A stretch of DNA of 64,000 nt from Limnochorda pilosa (GTDB lineage Bacteria > Bacillota > Limnochordia > Limnochordales > Limnochordaceae), in the NCBI RefSeq assembly GCF_001544015.1, contig NZ_AP014924.1, positions 1,364,001 to 1,428,000 on the forward strand, read 5' to 3'. Below, in pieces: positions 47,308-56,693 of this stretch. The notes under the pieces were generated by a model. The model worked only from the letters and a program-made list of their open reading frames with translations. It was not told where the DNA came from and did not search any database. Both the position numbers and the translations under genes were made by a program. The stretch's first letter is position 1, and each line of letters starts with the position of its first letter.

Positions 47308-48564
47308 ATGTTCAAGTTCGGGGACGAGAAGGGCCAGCTGAAATGCTCCTTCTGCGGCAAGGCGCAGGAGCAGGTCAAGAAGCTGATCGCCGGCCCCGGC
47401 GTCTACATCTGCGACGAGTGCATCGAGCTCTGCAACGAGATCATCGAAGAAGAGCTCAATGACGACGTCGAGGTGGAGCTGGACAGCCTCCCGCGCCCCA
47501 AGGAGATCAAGGAGATCCTGGACCAGTACGTCATCGGCCAGGAGGACGCCAAGAAGACCCTCTCCGTCGCCGTGTACAACCACTACAAGCGCATCAACTC
47601 CGGGGTCCGGGTGGACGACGTGGAGCTTCAGAAGAGCAACATCCTCATGCTGGGTCCCACCGGCTCCGGGAAGACCCTGCTCGCCCAGACCCTGGCCAAG
47701 ATCCTCAACGTCCCCTTCGCCATCGCCGACGCCACCTCGCTCACTGAGGCGGGCTACGTGGGCGAGGACGTGGAGAACATCCTCTTGAAGCTTATCCAGG
47801 CGGCCGAGTACGACGTGGAGAAGGCCGAGAAGGGCATCGTCTACATCGACGAGATCGACAAGATCGCCCGCAAGTCTGAGAACCCCTCCATCACCCGCGA
47901 CGTCTCGGGCGAGGGCGTGCAGCAGGCGCTCCTCAAGATCCTGGAGGGTACGGTGGCCAGCGTGCCGCCCCAGGGTGGGCGTAAGCACCCCCACCAGGAG
48001 TTCATCCAGATCGACACCACCAACATCCTCTTCATCTGCGGCGGCGCCTTCGACGGGTTGGAGAAGCTGATCGAGCGCCGGATCGGCCACCGTACCATGG
48101 GCCTCACCGCCGACGTCAAGCCGCGGGAGGAGAAGAAGATCGGCGAGCTCCTCCGCCAGATCATGCCCGAGGACCTCCTCCGGTACGGGATGATCCCCGA
48201 GTTCGTGGGCCGGGTGCCCATCATCGTCTCCCTGGACGCGCTGGACGAGGAGGCGCTGGTGCGGATCCTGGTGGAGCCGCGGAACGCCCTGGTGAAGCAG
48301 TTCGCCAAGTTCCTGGAGATGGACGGGGTGGAGCTCCACTTCGAGGAGGAGGCGCTCCAGACCATCGCCCAGAAGGCGTTGGAGCGCAAGACGGGAGCCC
48401 GCGGCCTCCGTGCCATCATGGAGGAGACGCTCATCGACGTCATGTACGAGATCCCGTCGCGCACGGACGTGAAGCGGTGCGTCATCACGGCCGGGGTGAT
48501 CGAGGGCCGCGAGGCCCCGCGCCTCTACCCCGAGATCCGCAAGGCCAAGGAAGAGACGGCCTGA
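47308..48564 (+). CDS. clpX: ClpX, ATP-dependent unfoldase
   Basis: 418 residues. N-terminal zinc-binding [10 protein letters not shown] and CDEC; Walker [16 protein letters not shown], Walker [26 protein letters not shown], sensor region [13 protein letters not shown], and [13 protein letters not shown]. The ClpP-docking IGF-type loop reads MGL. GAGGTGAT ribosome site before the ATG. It starts 19 bases after clpP. Confidence 0.97.
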   Translation: MFKFGDEKGQLKCSFCGKAQEQVKKLIAGPGVYICDECIELCNEIIEEELNDDVEVELDSLPRPKEIKEILDQYVIGQEDAKKTLSVAVYNHYKRINSGVRVDDVELQKSNILMLGPTGSGKTLLAQTLAKILNVPFAIADATSLTEAGYVGEDVENILLKLIQAAEYDVEKAEKGIVYIDEIDKIARKSENPSITRDVSGEGVQQALLKILEGTVASVPPQGGRKHPHQEFIQIDTTNILFICGGAFDGLEKLIERRIGHRTMGLTADVKPREEKKIGELLRQIMPEDLLRYGMIPEFVGRVPIIVSLDALDEEALVRILVEPRNALVKQFAKFLEMDGVELHFEEEALQTIAQKALERKTGARGLRAIMEETLIDVMYEIPSRTDVKRCVITAGVIEGREAPRLYPEIRKAKEETA

Positions 48565-48611
48565 GGAACGCCCCAGCCCGGCAGCGCGCCCACACCAACC
48601 TCGTCACCGTG

Positions 48612-48639
48612 TGCCAGCCCTGAGTATGCCAGCCCTGAG
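48612..48639 (+). repeat. 13-bp direct repeat before clpX terminator
   Basis: TGCCAGCCCTGAG occurs at 48612-48624 and 48627-48639. The second copy supplies the left arm of the terminator; either copy can pair with CAGGGCT at 48651-48657, giving two alternative stems. Confidence 0.75.
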
Positions 48640-48667
48640 GCAGAGGCTTCCAGGGCTGCCTTCTTTT
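48631..48667 (+). terminator. Intrinsic terminator after clpX
   Basis: AGCCCTG (48631-48637) pairs with CAGGGCT (48651-48657), followed by GCC and TTCTTTT. Confidence 0.78.
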
Positions 48668-48707
48668 CGCATGGAGCTGCACGCCCCCGGGACATACTAG
48701 CCGTACC

Positions 48708-48727
48708 GGCGGTCGCAGTTGACCGCC
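48708..48727. promoter_or_regulatory. Inverted repeat upstream of lonB, candidate operator
   Basis: GGCGGTC (48708-48714) and GACCGCC (48721-48727) are perfect inverted copies with a 6-base spacer, 28 bases before the lonB start. It does not match CIRCE or a CtsR box. Confidence 0.45.
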
Positions 48728-48755
48728 CAGGGCCGTTGTTCCGGGAGGGTCCCGC

Positions 48756-50519
48756 GTGGAGTGGATCAGCCTCTTGAGCCTGGTGAACCTCTTCTTCGGG
48801 GTGGTCATCGGGCTCTATTTCTGGAACCTGCTGCGCGCCCAGCAGGTCAATCGGGGAGCCATCGAACGGGAGTCGCGCCGCGAGCTGGAGAAGCTCCAGC
48901 GGATGCGGTCCATCTCGCTCACCGAGCCGCTGGCCGAGAAGACGCGGCCCGCCCGCTTCGAGGAGATCATCGGCCAGGAGGACGCGCTCACGAGCCTGCG
49001 GGCCGCCCTCTGTGGGCCCAACCCCCAGCACGTGCTGCTCTTCGGCCCCCCCGGGGTGGGGAAGACCGCCGCCGCCCGGCTGGTGCTGGAGGAAGCCAAG
49101 CGGAACCCCCGCTCGCCCTTCAAGGCCGCCGCCCGGTTCGTGGAGATCGACGCCACCACCGCCCGCTTCGACGACCGGGGGATCGCGGACCCCCTGATGG
49201 GCTCGGTCCACGACCCCATCTACCAGGGTGCGGGCCCCATGGGCATCGCCGGCATCCCGCAGCCCAAGCCCGGCGCGGTGACCAAGGCCCACGGCGGCGT
49301 GCTCTTCATCGACGAGATCGGCGAGCTCCACCCCATCCAGATGAACAAGCTCCTGAAGGTCCTGGAGGACCGGAAGGTCTTCCTGGAGAGCGCCTACTAC
49401 TCCAGCGAGGACCCCAACATCCCCTCGCACGTCCACGATGTCTTCCAGCACGGACTCCCCGCCGACTTCCGCCTGGTCGGGGCCACCACCCGCATGCCCC
49501 ACGAGATCCCGCCGGCCATCCGCTCCCGCTGCGTGGAGATCTTCTTCCGGGCGCTCACCCCCGACGAGGTGGCGCTCATCGCCAGGAACGCGGCCGTCCG
49601 TATCCGGTTCCAGATCGAGGAGGGCGCCCTGGAGGTCGTGCGCTCCTATGCGACCAACGGGCGCGACGCCGTCAACCTTGTTCAGATCACGGCCGGCGTG
49701 GCCGAGATGGAGGGGCGCACGGTCATCCGGCGGGCGGACGTGGAGTGGGCGGTGAACGCCGGCCAGCACTCGCCCCGGCCCCAGGTGCGGGTGGCCGCGT
49801 CGCCGCAGGTGGGCGTCGTGAACGGCCTGGCCGTCTACGGGCCCAACATGGGGACGTTGCTGGAGGTGGAGGCGGTGGCCGCCTCCGCCCGCGCCGGGAA
49901 GGGGCGCCTGACCATCACCGGCGTGATGGAGGAGGAGGAGATGGGTGCCGTGGGCATGACCCTCCGACGCCGGAGCCAGGCCCGCTCCTCGGTGGACAAC
50001 GTGCTCACCGCGCTCCGCACCCACCTGGGGTTGAGACCCCAGGACTACGACATCCACGTGAACTTCCCCGGCGGCGTGCCCGTGGACGGTCCCTCGGCCG
50101 GGGTTGCCATGGTGACGGCCATCTACTCGGCCATGACCGGGGAGCCCGTGCGCCCCGGCGTGGCCATGACCGGTGAGGTGTCGGTGCGGGGGCTGGTACG
50201 CCCCGTGGGCGGTCTAGTGGCCAAGGTGGTGGCCGCCCGGCTGGCCGGGGTCCGACGGGTGATCATTCCCCGGGAAAACTGGCAGGCGATCCTCCAGGCG
50301 GAGGCGGGGGAGGAGGTGGACATCCGGCCCGTGGACCGCATCGAGGAGGTGCTGGACCTGGCCCTCCTCAACCGGTCCGACACCGCCGTCAGCGTGCCGG
50401 AGAGCCGCGGCGTGGCGGAGGCGGTGCAACCCGCCGCCGCCGAGCCCGCCCGCCGGGAGCACCGCCCTGAGCCGCCGGCTCCGGATCTGCGGCCGCCGGC
50501 TGCCTCCGTGTCCGGTTGA
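48756..50519 (+). CDS. lonB: LonB-type ATP-dependent protease, membrane-anchored
   Basis: 587 residues. An N-terminal hydrophobic segment (about 5-25) anchors it; the AAA domain has FGPPGVGKTAAARLVL and LFIDEIGELHPIQMNKLLKVL; the protease domain has the catalytic Ser in DGPSAGVAM (about 447) and Lys in GGLVAKVVAA (about 490). LonB proteins are associated with sporulation in Bacillus. The C-terminal about 45 residues are Pro/Ala-rich and overlap antisense with the following MFS gene. GTG start after GGGAGGG. Confidence 0.94.
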   Translation: MEWISLLSLVNLFFGVVIGLYFWNLLRAQQVNRGAIERESRRELEKLQRMRSISLTEPLAEKTRPARFEEIIGQEDALTSLRAALCGPNPQHVLLFGPPGVGKTAAARLVLEEAKRNPRSPFKAAARFVEIDATTARFDDRGIADPLMGSVHDPIYQGAGPMGIAGIPQPKPGAVTKAHGGVLFIDEIGELHPIQMNKLLKVLEDRKVFLESAYYSSEDPNIPSHVHDVFQHGLPADFRLVGATTRMPHEIPPAIRSRCVEIFFRALTPDEVALIARNAAVRIRFQIEEGALEVVRSYATNGRDAVNLVQITAGVAEMEGRTVIRRADVEWAVNAGQHSPRPQVRVAASPQVGVVNGLAVYGPNMGTLLEVEAVAASARAGKGRLTITGVMEEEEMGAVGMTLRRRSQARSSVDNVLTALRTHLGLRPQDYDIHVNFPGGVPVDGPSAGVAMVTAIYSAMTGEPVRPGVAMTGEVSVRGLVRPVGGLVAKVVAARLAGVRRVIIPRENWQAILQAEAGEEVDIRPVDRIEEVLDLALLNRSDTAVSVPESRGVAEAVQPAAAEPARREHRPEPPAPDLRPPAASVSG

Positions 50520-51684
50520 ACCAGGCGCTGAGAAGCGCGGTGGCCAGCGCACCCGCGGCGAAGCCGGCGAAGACCGCGGCGAAACCGAACCGATCCGCCG
50601 CGGCCCCTGCGGCCAGGGACCCCAGCGCCATGGCCACCGCCTCGCCGCCGTCCAGCAGCCCCATGCCCGCGCTCCGCTCGCTCTCGGACGTGTCCCGAGC
50701 CAGGAGCCACGTGGCTCCCACCCGGGTGAAGGCGTAGACGGGGAGGGAAAAGAGGCAGGCAAGAGCGACCGGGTCCTTCCACCCGGCCATGAGCAGGTAG
50801 ACGGCCGCGTACGTGACCGCTCCCGCCGGGAGGAGAACCTCGGGCCGGATCTGGTGCGAGAGCCGCCCCACGGCCCGGTAGGCCAGGATGCCCAGCACCG
50901 TCGCCACCGTGATGGAGGCCCCGTAGAGACTCTCGCCTCCCCCCAAGGGCCCCGTGAGGTAGATGCCGTACAGGGTGAAGGTGCCTTCGGACGCGACGGT
51001 GAGGAGAGCGAACGAGACCAGCGGCACCCAGACCGGGGGCCGCCGGACCAGGGAGGCCAGCGAAAGCTCGCGGCGCGCCGGGCCGGCCGGTGCGGCGGGG
51101 CAGACCTCCGGAAGCCCGACGGAGATGAGCACCACCTCCACCGCGACGAGCCCTGCCGCCAGCCCCAGGAGGATCACGAACGCGTCCGGGGACCGGCCCG
51201 CCAGGGAGATGGCGAGGCCTCCCGCCAGCCACCCCAGCGACTCCGCCTGCAGCCATCCTGCCAGGTCGCGGCCCAGGCCGCCCCGACCCGCGAAGGAGAC
51301 GTAGCTCTTCGCCAGAGGCCCCAGCGCCGAGAAGAGGAGCGAGCCCACCCCCACCAGGGCTACCGAGCCCGCGGCCGAGGGGACCCATGGCAGAAGCAGC
51401 AGCACGCCCAGGTACCCGACCGCACCCGCGAGCAGGTAGGGCTTCAGCCGCCCGGTGCGGGACGAGAGCGCGCCCCAGGCACCCGCCGAGACGAAGCGCA
51501 CCAGGGCCGGGATGGCCACGATCAGCGCCAGCACCGCCAGGCGTTCCTCACCGGCCCTGTGGAGCTGGATGGGCAGGTAGCCGAAGATCATCAGCTCCGC
51601 GAAGGCGCGGGCGAAGCCTGTTCCGGCCAGCGCGAGCCGGGCAGCCGGCCGAGGAGGGCTGGAGCCCGGGGAAGACGTGTGCAT
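50389..51684 (-). CDS. MFS transporter
   Basis: About 431 residues with 12 predicted membrane segments. It looks like the nucleoside/sugar-proton symporter-like MFS group (FARAFAELMIFGYLPIQLHR, ALVRFVSAGAWGALSSRTGR, GAVTYAAVYLLMAGWKDPV, GLLDGGEAVAMALGSLAAG). ATG at 51684 has AAGGGAGA six bases upstream. The Arg/Pro-rich tail overlaps the lonB 3' end by 131 bases on the opposite strand. Substrate unknown. Confidence 0.88.
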   Translation of the reverse strand: MHTSSPGSSPPRPAARLALAGTGFARAFAELMIFGYLPIQLHRAGEERLAVLALIVAIPALVRFVSAGAWGALSSRTGRLKPYLLAGAVGYLGVLLLLPWVPSAAGSVALVGVGSLLFSALGPLAKSYVSFAGRGGLGRDLAGWLQAESLGWLAGGLAISLAGRSPDAFVILLGLAAGLVAVEVVLISVGLPEVCPAAPAGPARRELSLASLVRRPPVWVPLVSFALLTVASEGTFTLYGIYLTGPLGGGESLYGASITVATVLGILAYRAVGRLSHQIRPEVLLPAGAVTYAAVYLLMAGWKDPVALACLFSLPVYAFTRVGATWLLARDTSESERSAGMGLLDGGEAVAMALGSLAAGAAADRFGFAAVFAGFAAGALATALLSAWFNRTRRQPAAADPEPAAQGGAPGGRARRRRVAPPPPRRGSPAR

Positions 51685-51912
51685 GCCGGTCTCCCTTTCA
51701 CGGGGTCGTCGTCGGGGGATGGCGCCCGATCCTCGTTCCACAGCGACCTGACGGGATCCTGCCGCCCCGGGGCCACCCTTCGGGCCGGTCCACCCCCTTG
51801 CGCGCGGCCATCCTCGCGCCCGGCACCTGACAGCCCCATGTCATGGACAGGAGGAAGATCCCGGGGCGTCCGGAAAGAACAGGGAAGGACGCAGGGAAGG
51901 GAGCATGAGCCG

Positions 51913-53853
51913 ATGAACCAGGAGCGCAGCGCGGGCGGAACGTCCGCGGCCTCTACGCCCGCCCGGCCCTTCGAGCCGTTCTTCGCGCACCGCCGCTACT
52001 ACCCCACGGGCGCCTTCTCGCCCTCCGGCGACCGGGTGGCTTACGTCACCGACACCTCGGGCCAGTTCAACCTGTGGATCCAGCCCTGGGAGGGCGGCTG
52101 GCCCCACCAGCGGACGGCCTTCGAGGAGGAGATCGTGCGGGAGATCGCCTGGTCGCCGGTCGGGGACCGGATCGTCTTCCTCGCGGACCGGCGCGGCGAC
52201 GAGTTCTGGCAGGTCTATAGCCTCGACCTGCAGGGCGGCTGGCCCCGGAAGCTGACCGACGAGCCCGGGGTCCGTCACGAGTTCGGCGGCACGGTCTTCG
52301 CCCCCGACGGCCGCGCCATCGTCTACAGTGCCAACGCCCGCGATCCGGAGCATGCCGACACGGTCCTGCTGGACCTGGCCACGGGCGAGCGGCGGGTGCT
52401 CGTGGAAGGAAGCAATGAGCGCGGGCAGGTCTATCCCGTCGCCTGGTCGCCCGACGGGCGGCAGCTCGCATGCCTGGCCTTCCGGGGGAACACCGACCAG
52501 GGCCTCCTGATCCACGACCTGGATCGCGCCGCCACCCGCGAGATCTTCCCGGCGGAAGGCCCCGTCTCCTGCTTCCCCGTGGACTGGACGGCCGACGGCC
52601 AAGGGCTGCTGGTGGTCACCGACCAGGGCCGTGAGTTCAAGGGGCTGGGGCTCCACAGGCCCGGCGGGCCCACCGGCAACCTGGAGTGGCTGGAAGCCCC
52701 TGAGTGGGACGTGGAACTGGTCTTCCTCAGCGAAGATCGAGGCGCGTTCCTGTGGGCGACGAACGAGGACGGCGCGAGCCGGCTCTTCGCCCGACGCATG
52801 CCGCAAGGACCGCTGGACGGCGCCTCCTGGCGGAGCTCGCCCCCCGTGGAGGTCCGGCTGCCCGAGGCGAGCGTGGTGCATCACGTAACCCTCTCGGCCG
52901 ACGGGCAGCGTGCCATGATCCTGCTGAACCGGGCCCGCCGGCCCACCGAGGTGTACGTGGCGGACCTCTCGGCCCTGGCCACCGGCGCGGCCGCCCGGAT
53001 CCAGGTCCGCCCCCTCACCGACGGCTTCATCGGCGCCATCCCCGAGGAGGAGCTGGTGGCGCCCGAGCGGGTCTCCTTCTCCACGTGGGACGGGCGCACC
53101 CTCTCCGGCTGGCTCTACCGGCCGGCCGCGGCCGGCCCGGACCACCGGGTCCCCGTGGTCCTCTCGATCCACGGAGGGCCCGAGAGCCAGGAGCGGCCCA
53201 TCTACGTTCCCTTCTATCAGGTGCTCCTGGACCGAGGGATCGGCGTCTTCGCCCCCAACGTGCGGGGCTCCTCGGGCTACGGGCGCACCTTCCAGCGCCT
53301 CATCTACCGCGACTGGGGCGGCGGGGAGTTGAAGGATTTCGAGGCGTGCGCCCGCTTCCTCCAGGGCCTGGACTGGGTGGACCCGGAGCGGGTCGGCGTC
53401 TTCGGGGGCAGCTTCGGCGGCTTCGCCACCCTCTCGTGCATCTCCCGGCTACCCCGGTACTGGGCCGCGGCCGTGGACATCGTGGGCCCGAGCAACCTCG
53501 TCACCTTCGCGAAGAGCGTGCCCCCCACCTGGCGCGACTTCATGGCCCAGTGGGTGGGGGACCCCGAGAAGGACGCGGACCTCCTGCGGGAACGCTCGCC
53601 CATCACCTACGTGGAGCAGATCCGGGCGCCGCTCCTGGTGATCCAAGGCGCGAATGACCCGAGGGTGAACCGGCACGAGTCCGAGCAGATGGTGGAGCGG
53701 CTGAGGGAGCTGGGCCGAGAGGTGGAGTATCTCGTCTTCGAGGATGAGGGCCACGGCTTCACCAAGCGGGCCAACAACCTGAAGGCGTACCGGGCCACCG
53801 CCGCTTTCTTCGAAGGCAAGCTCCTGGGGGCGGCCGTGGACGCGGCTTCGTAG
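51913..53853 (+). CDS. S9 family prolyl oligopeptidase-type peptidase
   Basis: 646 residues with no signal peptide, so cytosolic. The N-terminal 380 residues form a beta-propeller-like region with repeated AFSPSGDRVAY-type blades; the C-terminal alpha/beta hydrolase has GGSFGGFATL with Ser about 500, Asp about 582 in QGANDPRVN and His about 614 in EDEGHGF. It is most like acylaminoacyl peptidases/dipeptidyl aminopeptidases. The upstream 228 bases to the divergent MFS gene show no recognised site. Confidence 0.93.
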   Translation: MNQERSAGGTSAASTPARPFEPFFAHRRYYPTGAFSPSGDRVAYVTDTSGQFNLWIQPWEGGWPHQRTAFEEEIVREIAWSPVGDRIVFLADRRGDEFWQVYSLDLQGGWPRKLTDEPGVRHEFGGTVFAPDGRAIVYSANARDPEHADTVLLDLATGERRVLVEGSNERGQVYPVAWSPDGRQLACLAFRGNTDQGLLIHDLDRAATREIFPAEGPVSCFPVDWTADGQGLLVVTDQGREFKGLGLHRPGGPTGNLEWLEAPEWDVELVFLSEDRGAFLWATNEDGASRLFARRMPQGPLDGASWRSSPPVEVRLPEASVVHHVTLSADGQRAMILLNRARRPTEVYVADLSALATGAAARIQVRPLTDGFIGAIPEEELVAPERVSFSTWDGRTLSGWLYRPAAAGPDHRVPVVLSIHGGPESQERPIYVPFYQVLLDRGIGVFAPNVRGSSGYGRTFQRLIYRDWGGGELKDFEACARFLQGLDWVDPERVGVFGGSFGGFATLSCISRLPRYWAAAVDIVGPSNLVTFAKSVPPTWRDFMAQWVGDPEKDADLLRERSPITYVEQIRAPLLVIQGANDPRVNRHESEQMVERLRELGREVEYLVFEDEGHGFTKRANNLKAYRATAAFFEGKLLGAAVDAAS

Positions 53854-53886
53854 CCGCGTCCCGGCTGCTCCCGGGCCGTATGGCCT

Positions 53887-54372
53887 TCAGCGCGAGCTGG
53901 GCTGCAGCCTGCCGCCCAGCTCGCGCGAGAAGGTCACCAGGAAGGCCAGGGCCCTCCGGCTCTCGGGGCTCCGCAAGGCCGAGAGGAGCCCCAGGAGCCC
54001 GGGAACCTCGCGGTCTGAGCGCACGGCCTCCATCGAGGCGTTGAGGGCGTCGCCCAGGGCCGGAAAGACCTCGCGCCCATCCTCCATGGCGTTCTCGGCC
54101 TGGAGCGCCACCCCCACGGCCGTGCGAGCCACCCGGGCCATGAGCGTGGGCGTCATGGAATCGAGCAACGCCTTCACCAGCTGGGCCAGCTCCGCCAGGA
54201 CGTCGAGGGTGCCGGAGGCGGCCAGGTCGTCCAGGTGGTCCAGGAGCCGTTCGAGGCCGGGCCCCGATTGCTGGAGGCGGCGCAGGAGCCGCTCGAGCTC
54301 CTGGGGATCCGGGCGGACATCGCCCTCCGCAGCCAGGGCCACGGCCCTGTCGTGTCCGTTTCCGATCGACAT
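53887..54372 (-). CDS. DUF1641 protein
   Basis: 161-residue mostly helical protein. LERLLDHLDDLAASGTLDVL, ELAQLVKALLDSMTPTLMAR and VPGLLGLLSALRSPESRRAL match DUF1641, a family found beside SQR-like flavoproteins and formate dehydrogenases. No catalytic residue is known. It follows the flavoprotein gene on the same strand. Confidence 0.82.
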   Translation of the reverse strand: MSIGNGHDRAVALAAEGDVRPDPQELERLLRRLQQSGPGLERLLDHLDDLAASGTLDVLAELAQLVKALLDSMTPTLMARVARTAVGVALQAENAMEDGREVFPALGDALNASMEAVRSDREVPGLLGLLSALRSPESRRALAFLVTFSRELGGRLQPSSR

Positions 54373-54470
54373 CGGTCTCCCTCCTCAGAAGTCCCTGCCC
54401 GCCATCCCCCGGGCGCCTTGAGCCCTGACCCTCCAACCGGGCCCGGGCGGCGCCGAGGGCGGCGCGCCGG

Positions 54471-55610
54471 CTAGAGCACGCCCCGGGCCGAGAGCCAGTA
54501 GATCTCGTTGTACGCCACCTTGAACCAGTGGAGCACCGGCGACGGCCGGGCCGGCCGGGGCGGCTGGCGGTAGTTGAAGGTGATGTAGCTGGCCGCCTCC
54601 TCGCCCGCCTCGATGAAGCAGAACACCTTGCCGTCGTACCGGAAGGGTGCCGGCTTCCCGGCCAGGTTGGCCACCAGGTTCTCGGCCACCACGTCGGCCT
54701 GGTAGTGGGCCGTGGAGCCCGCCTTGCTCACGGGCAGGTTGGTGGCGTCGCCCAGCACGTAGATGTTCGGGTGGTCCAGGGCCTGGAGCGTCTCCCGGTG
54801 GGTGGGGACGAACCCGTCCGCGTCGCCCAGCTCCGAGGTCTGGATCACCTGGGCGCCCCGGTGGGGCGGCACGGAGATGAGCAGGTCGTAGTCGTACTCG
54901 GTGCCCTCCAGGCTGCGCACCTTCTGGGTGCCGGGCTCCACCGCCTCCAGGTTGAAGAAGGTCTCGGAGCGGATGCCCCGCTCCTCGAAGAGGCCACCGA
55001 CCCAGTCGGCCACCGAGGCCAGCGAGTGGAGGCGCCCGATGGGGTAGGTGTAGACCAGCTCCACCTGCTCCCGCCGTCCCAGGCGGCGGAAGTAGTCGTC
55101 CAGGGTGAGGGTCATCTCCAAGGGCGCGACGGGGCACTTGTGCGGCACGTCCACCGTGAGCAGGATGCGCCCCCGCTCGAAGGTGGCCAGCGCGTCCCGC
55201 AGGCGGAGGGCGTCCTGGCCCGTGTAGAAGCCGTGGGCTCCTTCCGCCATCCCCGGCACCGCCGACGGGGTCGGAACCGCCCCGGTCGCCAGCACTAGAA
55301 AGTCGTAGCCGATGGCCCGACCGCTCAGGGTGTGGATCCGGCCGGCGTCGGGATCGATGGCGACCGCCCGGTCCACCTCCAGTCGGACGCTGGGCAGCAG
55401 CAGGCTGCGCTGGTCCCGCTGGTAGTGGTCCAGCGGCGCCAGGCCGAAGGCCATGTAGAGGAACCCCGGCTGGTAGGTGTGCAGCGGCGACTCCACCACC
55501 TGCACCAGGTCCAGCCGGCCGGCCTCCACCTCGTGCCTCAGGCGGCGGCCCAGGAGGTTGGCCACCATGGTGCCGCCCGTGCCGCCGCCCAGAACGACCA
55601 CCCGCTGCAT
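54471..55610 (-). CDS. SQR-like FAD-dependent oxidoreductase
   Basis: 379 residues. FAD-binding VVVLGGGTGGTMVANLLGRR, the second dinucleotide region FLVLATGAVPTPSAVPGMAEG, and C-terminal NIYVLGDATNLPVSKAGSTA. Cys residues in VPHKCPVAPLE and KVFCFIEAGEEA correspond to the pair kept in sulfide:quinone oxidoreductases. ATG at 55610 has AAGGGGCGG upstream. With TusA and DsrE neighbours, a role in sulfide or sulfane-sulfur oxidation to the quinone pool is likely but not proven. Confidence 0.87.
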   Translation of the reverse strand: MQRVVVLGGGTGGTMVANLLGRRLRHEVEAGRLDLVQVVESPLHTYQPGFLYMAFGLAPLDHYQRDQRSLLLPSVRLEVDRAVAIDPDAGRIHTLSGRAIGYDFLVLATGAVPTPSAVPGMAEGAHGFYTGQDALRLRDALATFERGRILLTVDVPHKCPVAPLEMTLTLDDYFRRLGRREQVELVYTYPIGRLHSLASVADWVGGLFEERGIRSETFFNLEAVEPGTQKVRSLEGTEYDYDLLISVPPHRGAQVIQTSELGDADGFVPTHRETLQALDHPNIYVLGDATNLPVSKAGSTAHYQADVVAENLVANLAGKPAPFRYDGKVFCFIEAGEEAASYITFNYRQPPRPARPSPVLHWFKVAYNEIYWLSARGVL

Positions 55611-55612
55611 GG

Positions 55613-55924
55613 CTACCGCCCCTTTCGCACCCGGATCCGCCAGTGCCCCTCTTCCTCGAAGACGCCCACCAGCTCGTGGCCGGCCTTGGCCACCCACTCG
55701 GGAACGTCCTTGGACGAGCCCCGGTCGCCCGAGAGCAGGTCCACCGTGGCGCCCACGGGCTGGGCCTTGATGGTCTTGATCAGCTCCATGAGCGGGCCGG
55801 GGCAGTAGGACCCGCGGGCATCGACCACGATCGTCTCCGGGTCGCCGGCGGGCGGGGTCGTGGTGTCCGCGGCCGCCTCGCTTGCGGCGAGACCCTGCTG
55901 GCTCCTGTCGTCGCGTTGCATCAC
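55613..55924 (-). CDS. tusA: TusA-family sulfurtransferase
   Basis: About 103 residues. VVDARGSYCPGPLMELIKTI carries the sulfur-binding Cys in the CPGP context, and the C-terminal part fits TusA. An N-terminal extension of about 30 residues precedes the domain. Such proteins carry persulfide between enzymes. The gene lies two bases before the SQR-like gene. GGGAGGT ribosome site. Confidence 0.9.
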   Translation of the reverse strand: MMQRDDRSQQGLAASEAAADTTTPPAGDPETIVVDARGSYCPGPLMELIKTIKAQPVGATVDLLSGDRGSSKDVPEWVAKAGHELVGVFEEEGHWRIRVRKGR

Positions 55925-55938
55925 GGACCGACCTCCCG

Positions 55939-56337
55939 CTAGATGGTGATCACCTGTGCCCCCTCGGACTTGCCGAAGAAGGCTGCGACGCCGATGACGT
56001 CCTCCACCAGGTCGAGGAAGTCCTCATCCCGCCAACCCATCAGGTCCGCGGCCATGGCGCAGCCGTAGACGTGGAGGTCGCCCAGATCCCGGGCATCGGC
56101 CAGCATCCGGTGGAAGAGGGGGACGTCCTTGGCCAGGAGCTCCCGGCCGACCTCGTCCACCACGAAGCGGCGCTCCTCCACCACCTGCCGCCGGAACTGG
56201 CCCAGGGCCCCCATGGAGGCGAAGACGTTCACCGTCATCCCCGAGGAGGCGGCCACGGAGGCCATCAACGCGCCGGCATGGAGCTTGCTGAGCTCGGGCG
56301 AGAGCAATACCACCGACAACTTGGGCGCGTCATCCAC
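55939..56337 (-). CDS. DsrE/DsrF/DrsH-like sulfur-relay protein
   Basis: 132 residues. VVLLSPELSKLHAGALMASVA, VNVFASMGALGQFR and DLGDLHVYGCAMAADLMGW match the DsrE-like superfamily; the Cys in VYGCAMAADL is the likely persulfide site. GTG start. First gene of the DsrE-TusA-SQR-DUF1641 run. Confidence 0.88.
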   Translation of the reverse strand: MDDAPKLSVVLLSPELSKLHAGALMASVAASSGMTVNVFASMGALGQFRRQVVEERRFVVDEVGRELLAKDVPLFHRMLADARDLGDLHVYGCAMAADLMGWRDEDFLDLVEDVIGVAAFFGKSEGAQVITI

Positions 56338-56693
56338 TTTGTATCACCCCTTCGCGTACCCTACCCGGTACCCATCTTGCTTGCTCTGGATTCATCTTAG
56401 ACAGACTCCGGCGTGCGCGGCGACCTCCGCCAGGTGGGGTACCCTGCGTCCCACCTGCGCCTGCGCCGGCCCCGGGAGACGTCCACACGCCCTCGCGAGA
56501 TTGCTCCACGATTCACGCGCAAGCGTGATCGCACGCATTCATGCGCCTGATTTGGTTAGGGTGTGCTAGATGGATCGGAGCATGAGGCATGCCCCGATTT
56601 TCGTCCCAGATGTCCCAGGACTAAGGCCCCGAAGGGAGCCCCCGGGAGGTGCGGTCCCGGGGGCAGGGGTGGTCGGACCAGGCTTCGGCCACC
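56338..56693 (-). other. Intergenic region between DsrE operon and GCAxxG gene
   Basis: No gene was recognised in these 356 bases. It should contain the DsrE operon promoter and the end of the GCAxxG transcript. GGTACCGGGTAGGGTAC-like repeats near 56357-56374 and the inverted repeat at 56509-56531 are the only structure seen. Confidence 0.4.
56509..56531. repeat. 9-bp inverted repeat with one bulge
   Basis: CGAT-T-CACGC (56509-56518) pairs with GCGTGATCG (56523-56531) around a GCAA loop; the inner TCACGC/GCGTGA is perfect. It could be an operator or a GNRA-loop hairpin. Confidence 0.5.

Noticed and set aside
48708-48727. CIRCE or CtsR heat-shock operator before lonB
   Set aside because: The inverted repeat GGCGGTC/GACCGCC has neither the CIRCE nor the CtsR sequence; kept only as an unassigned repeat.
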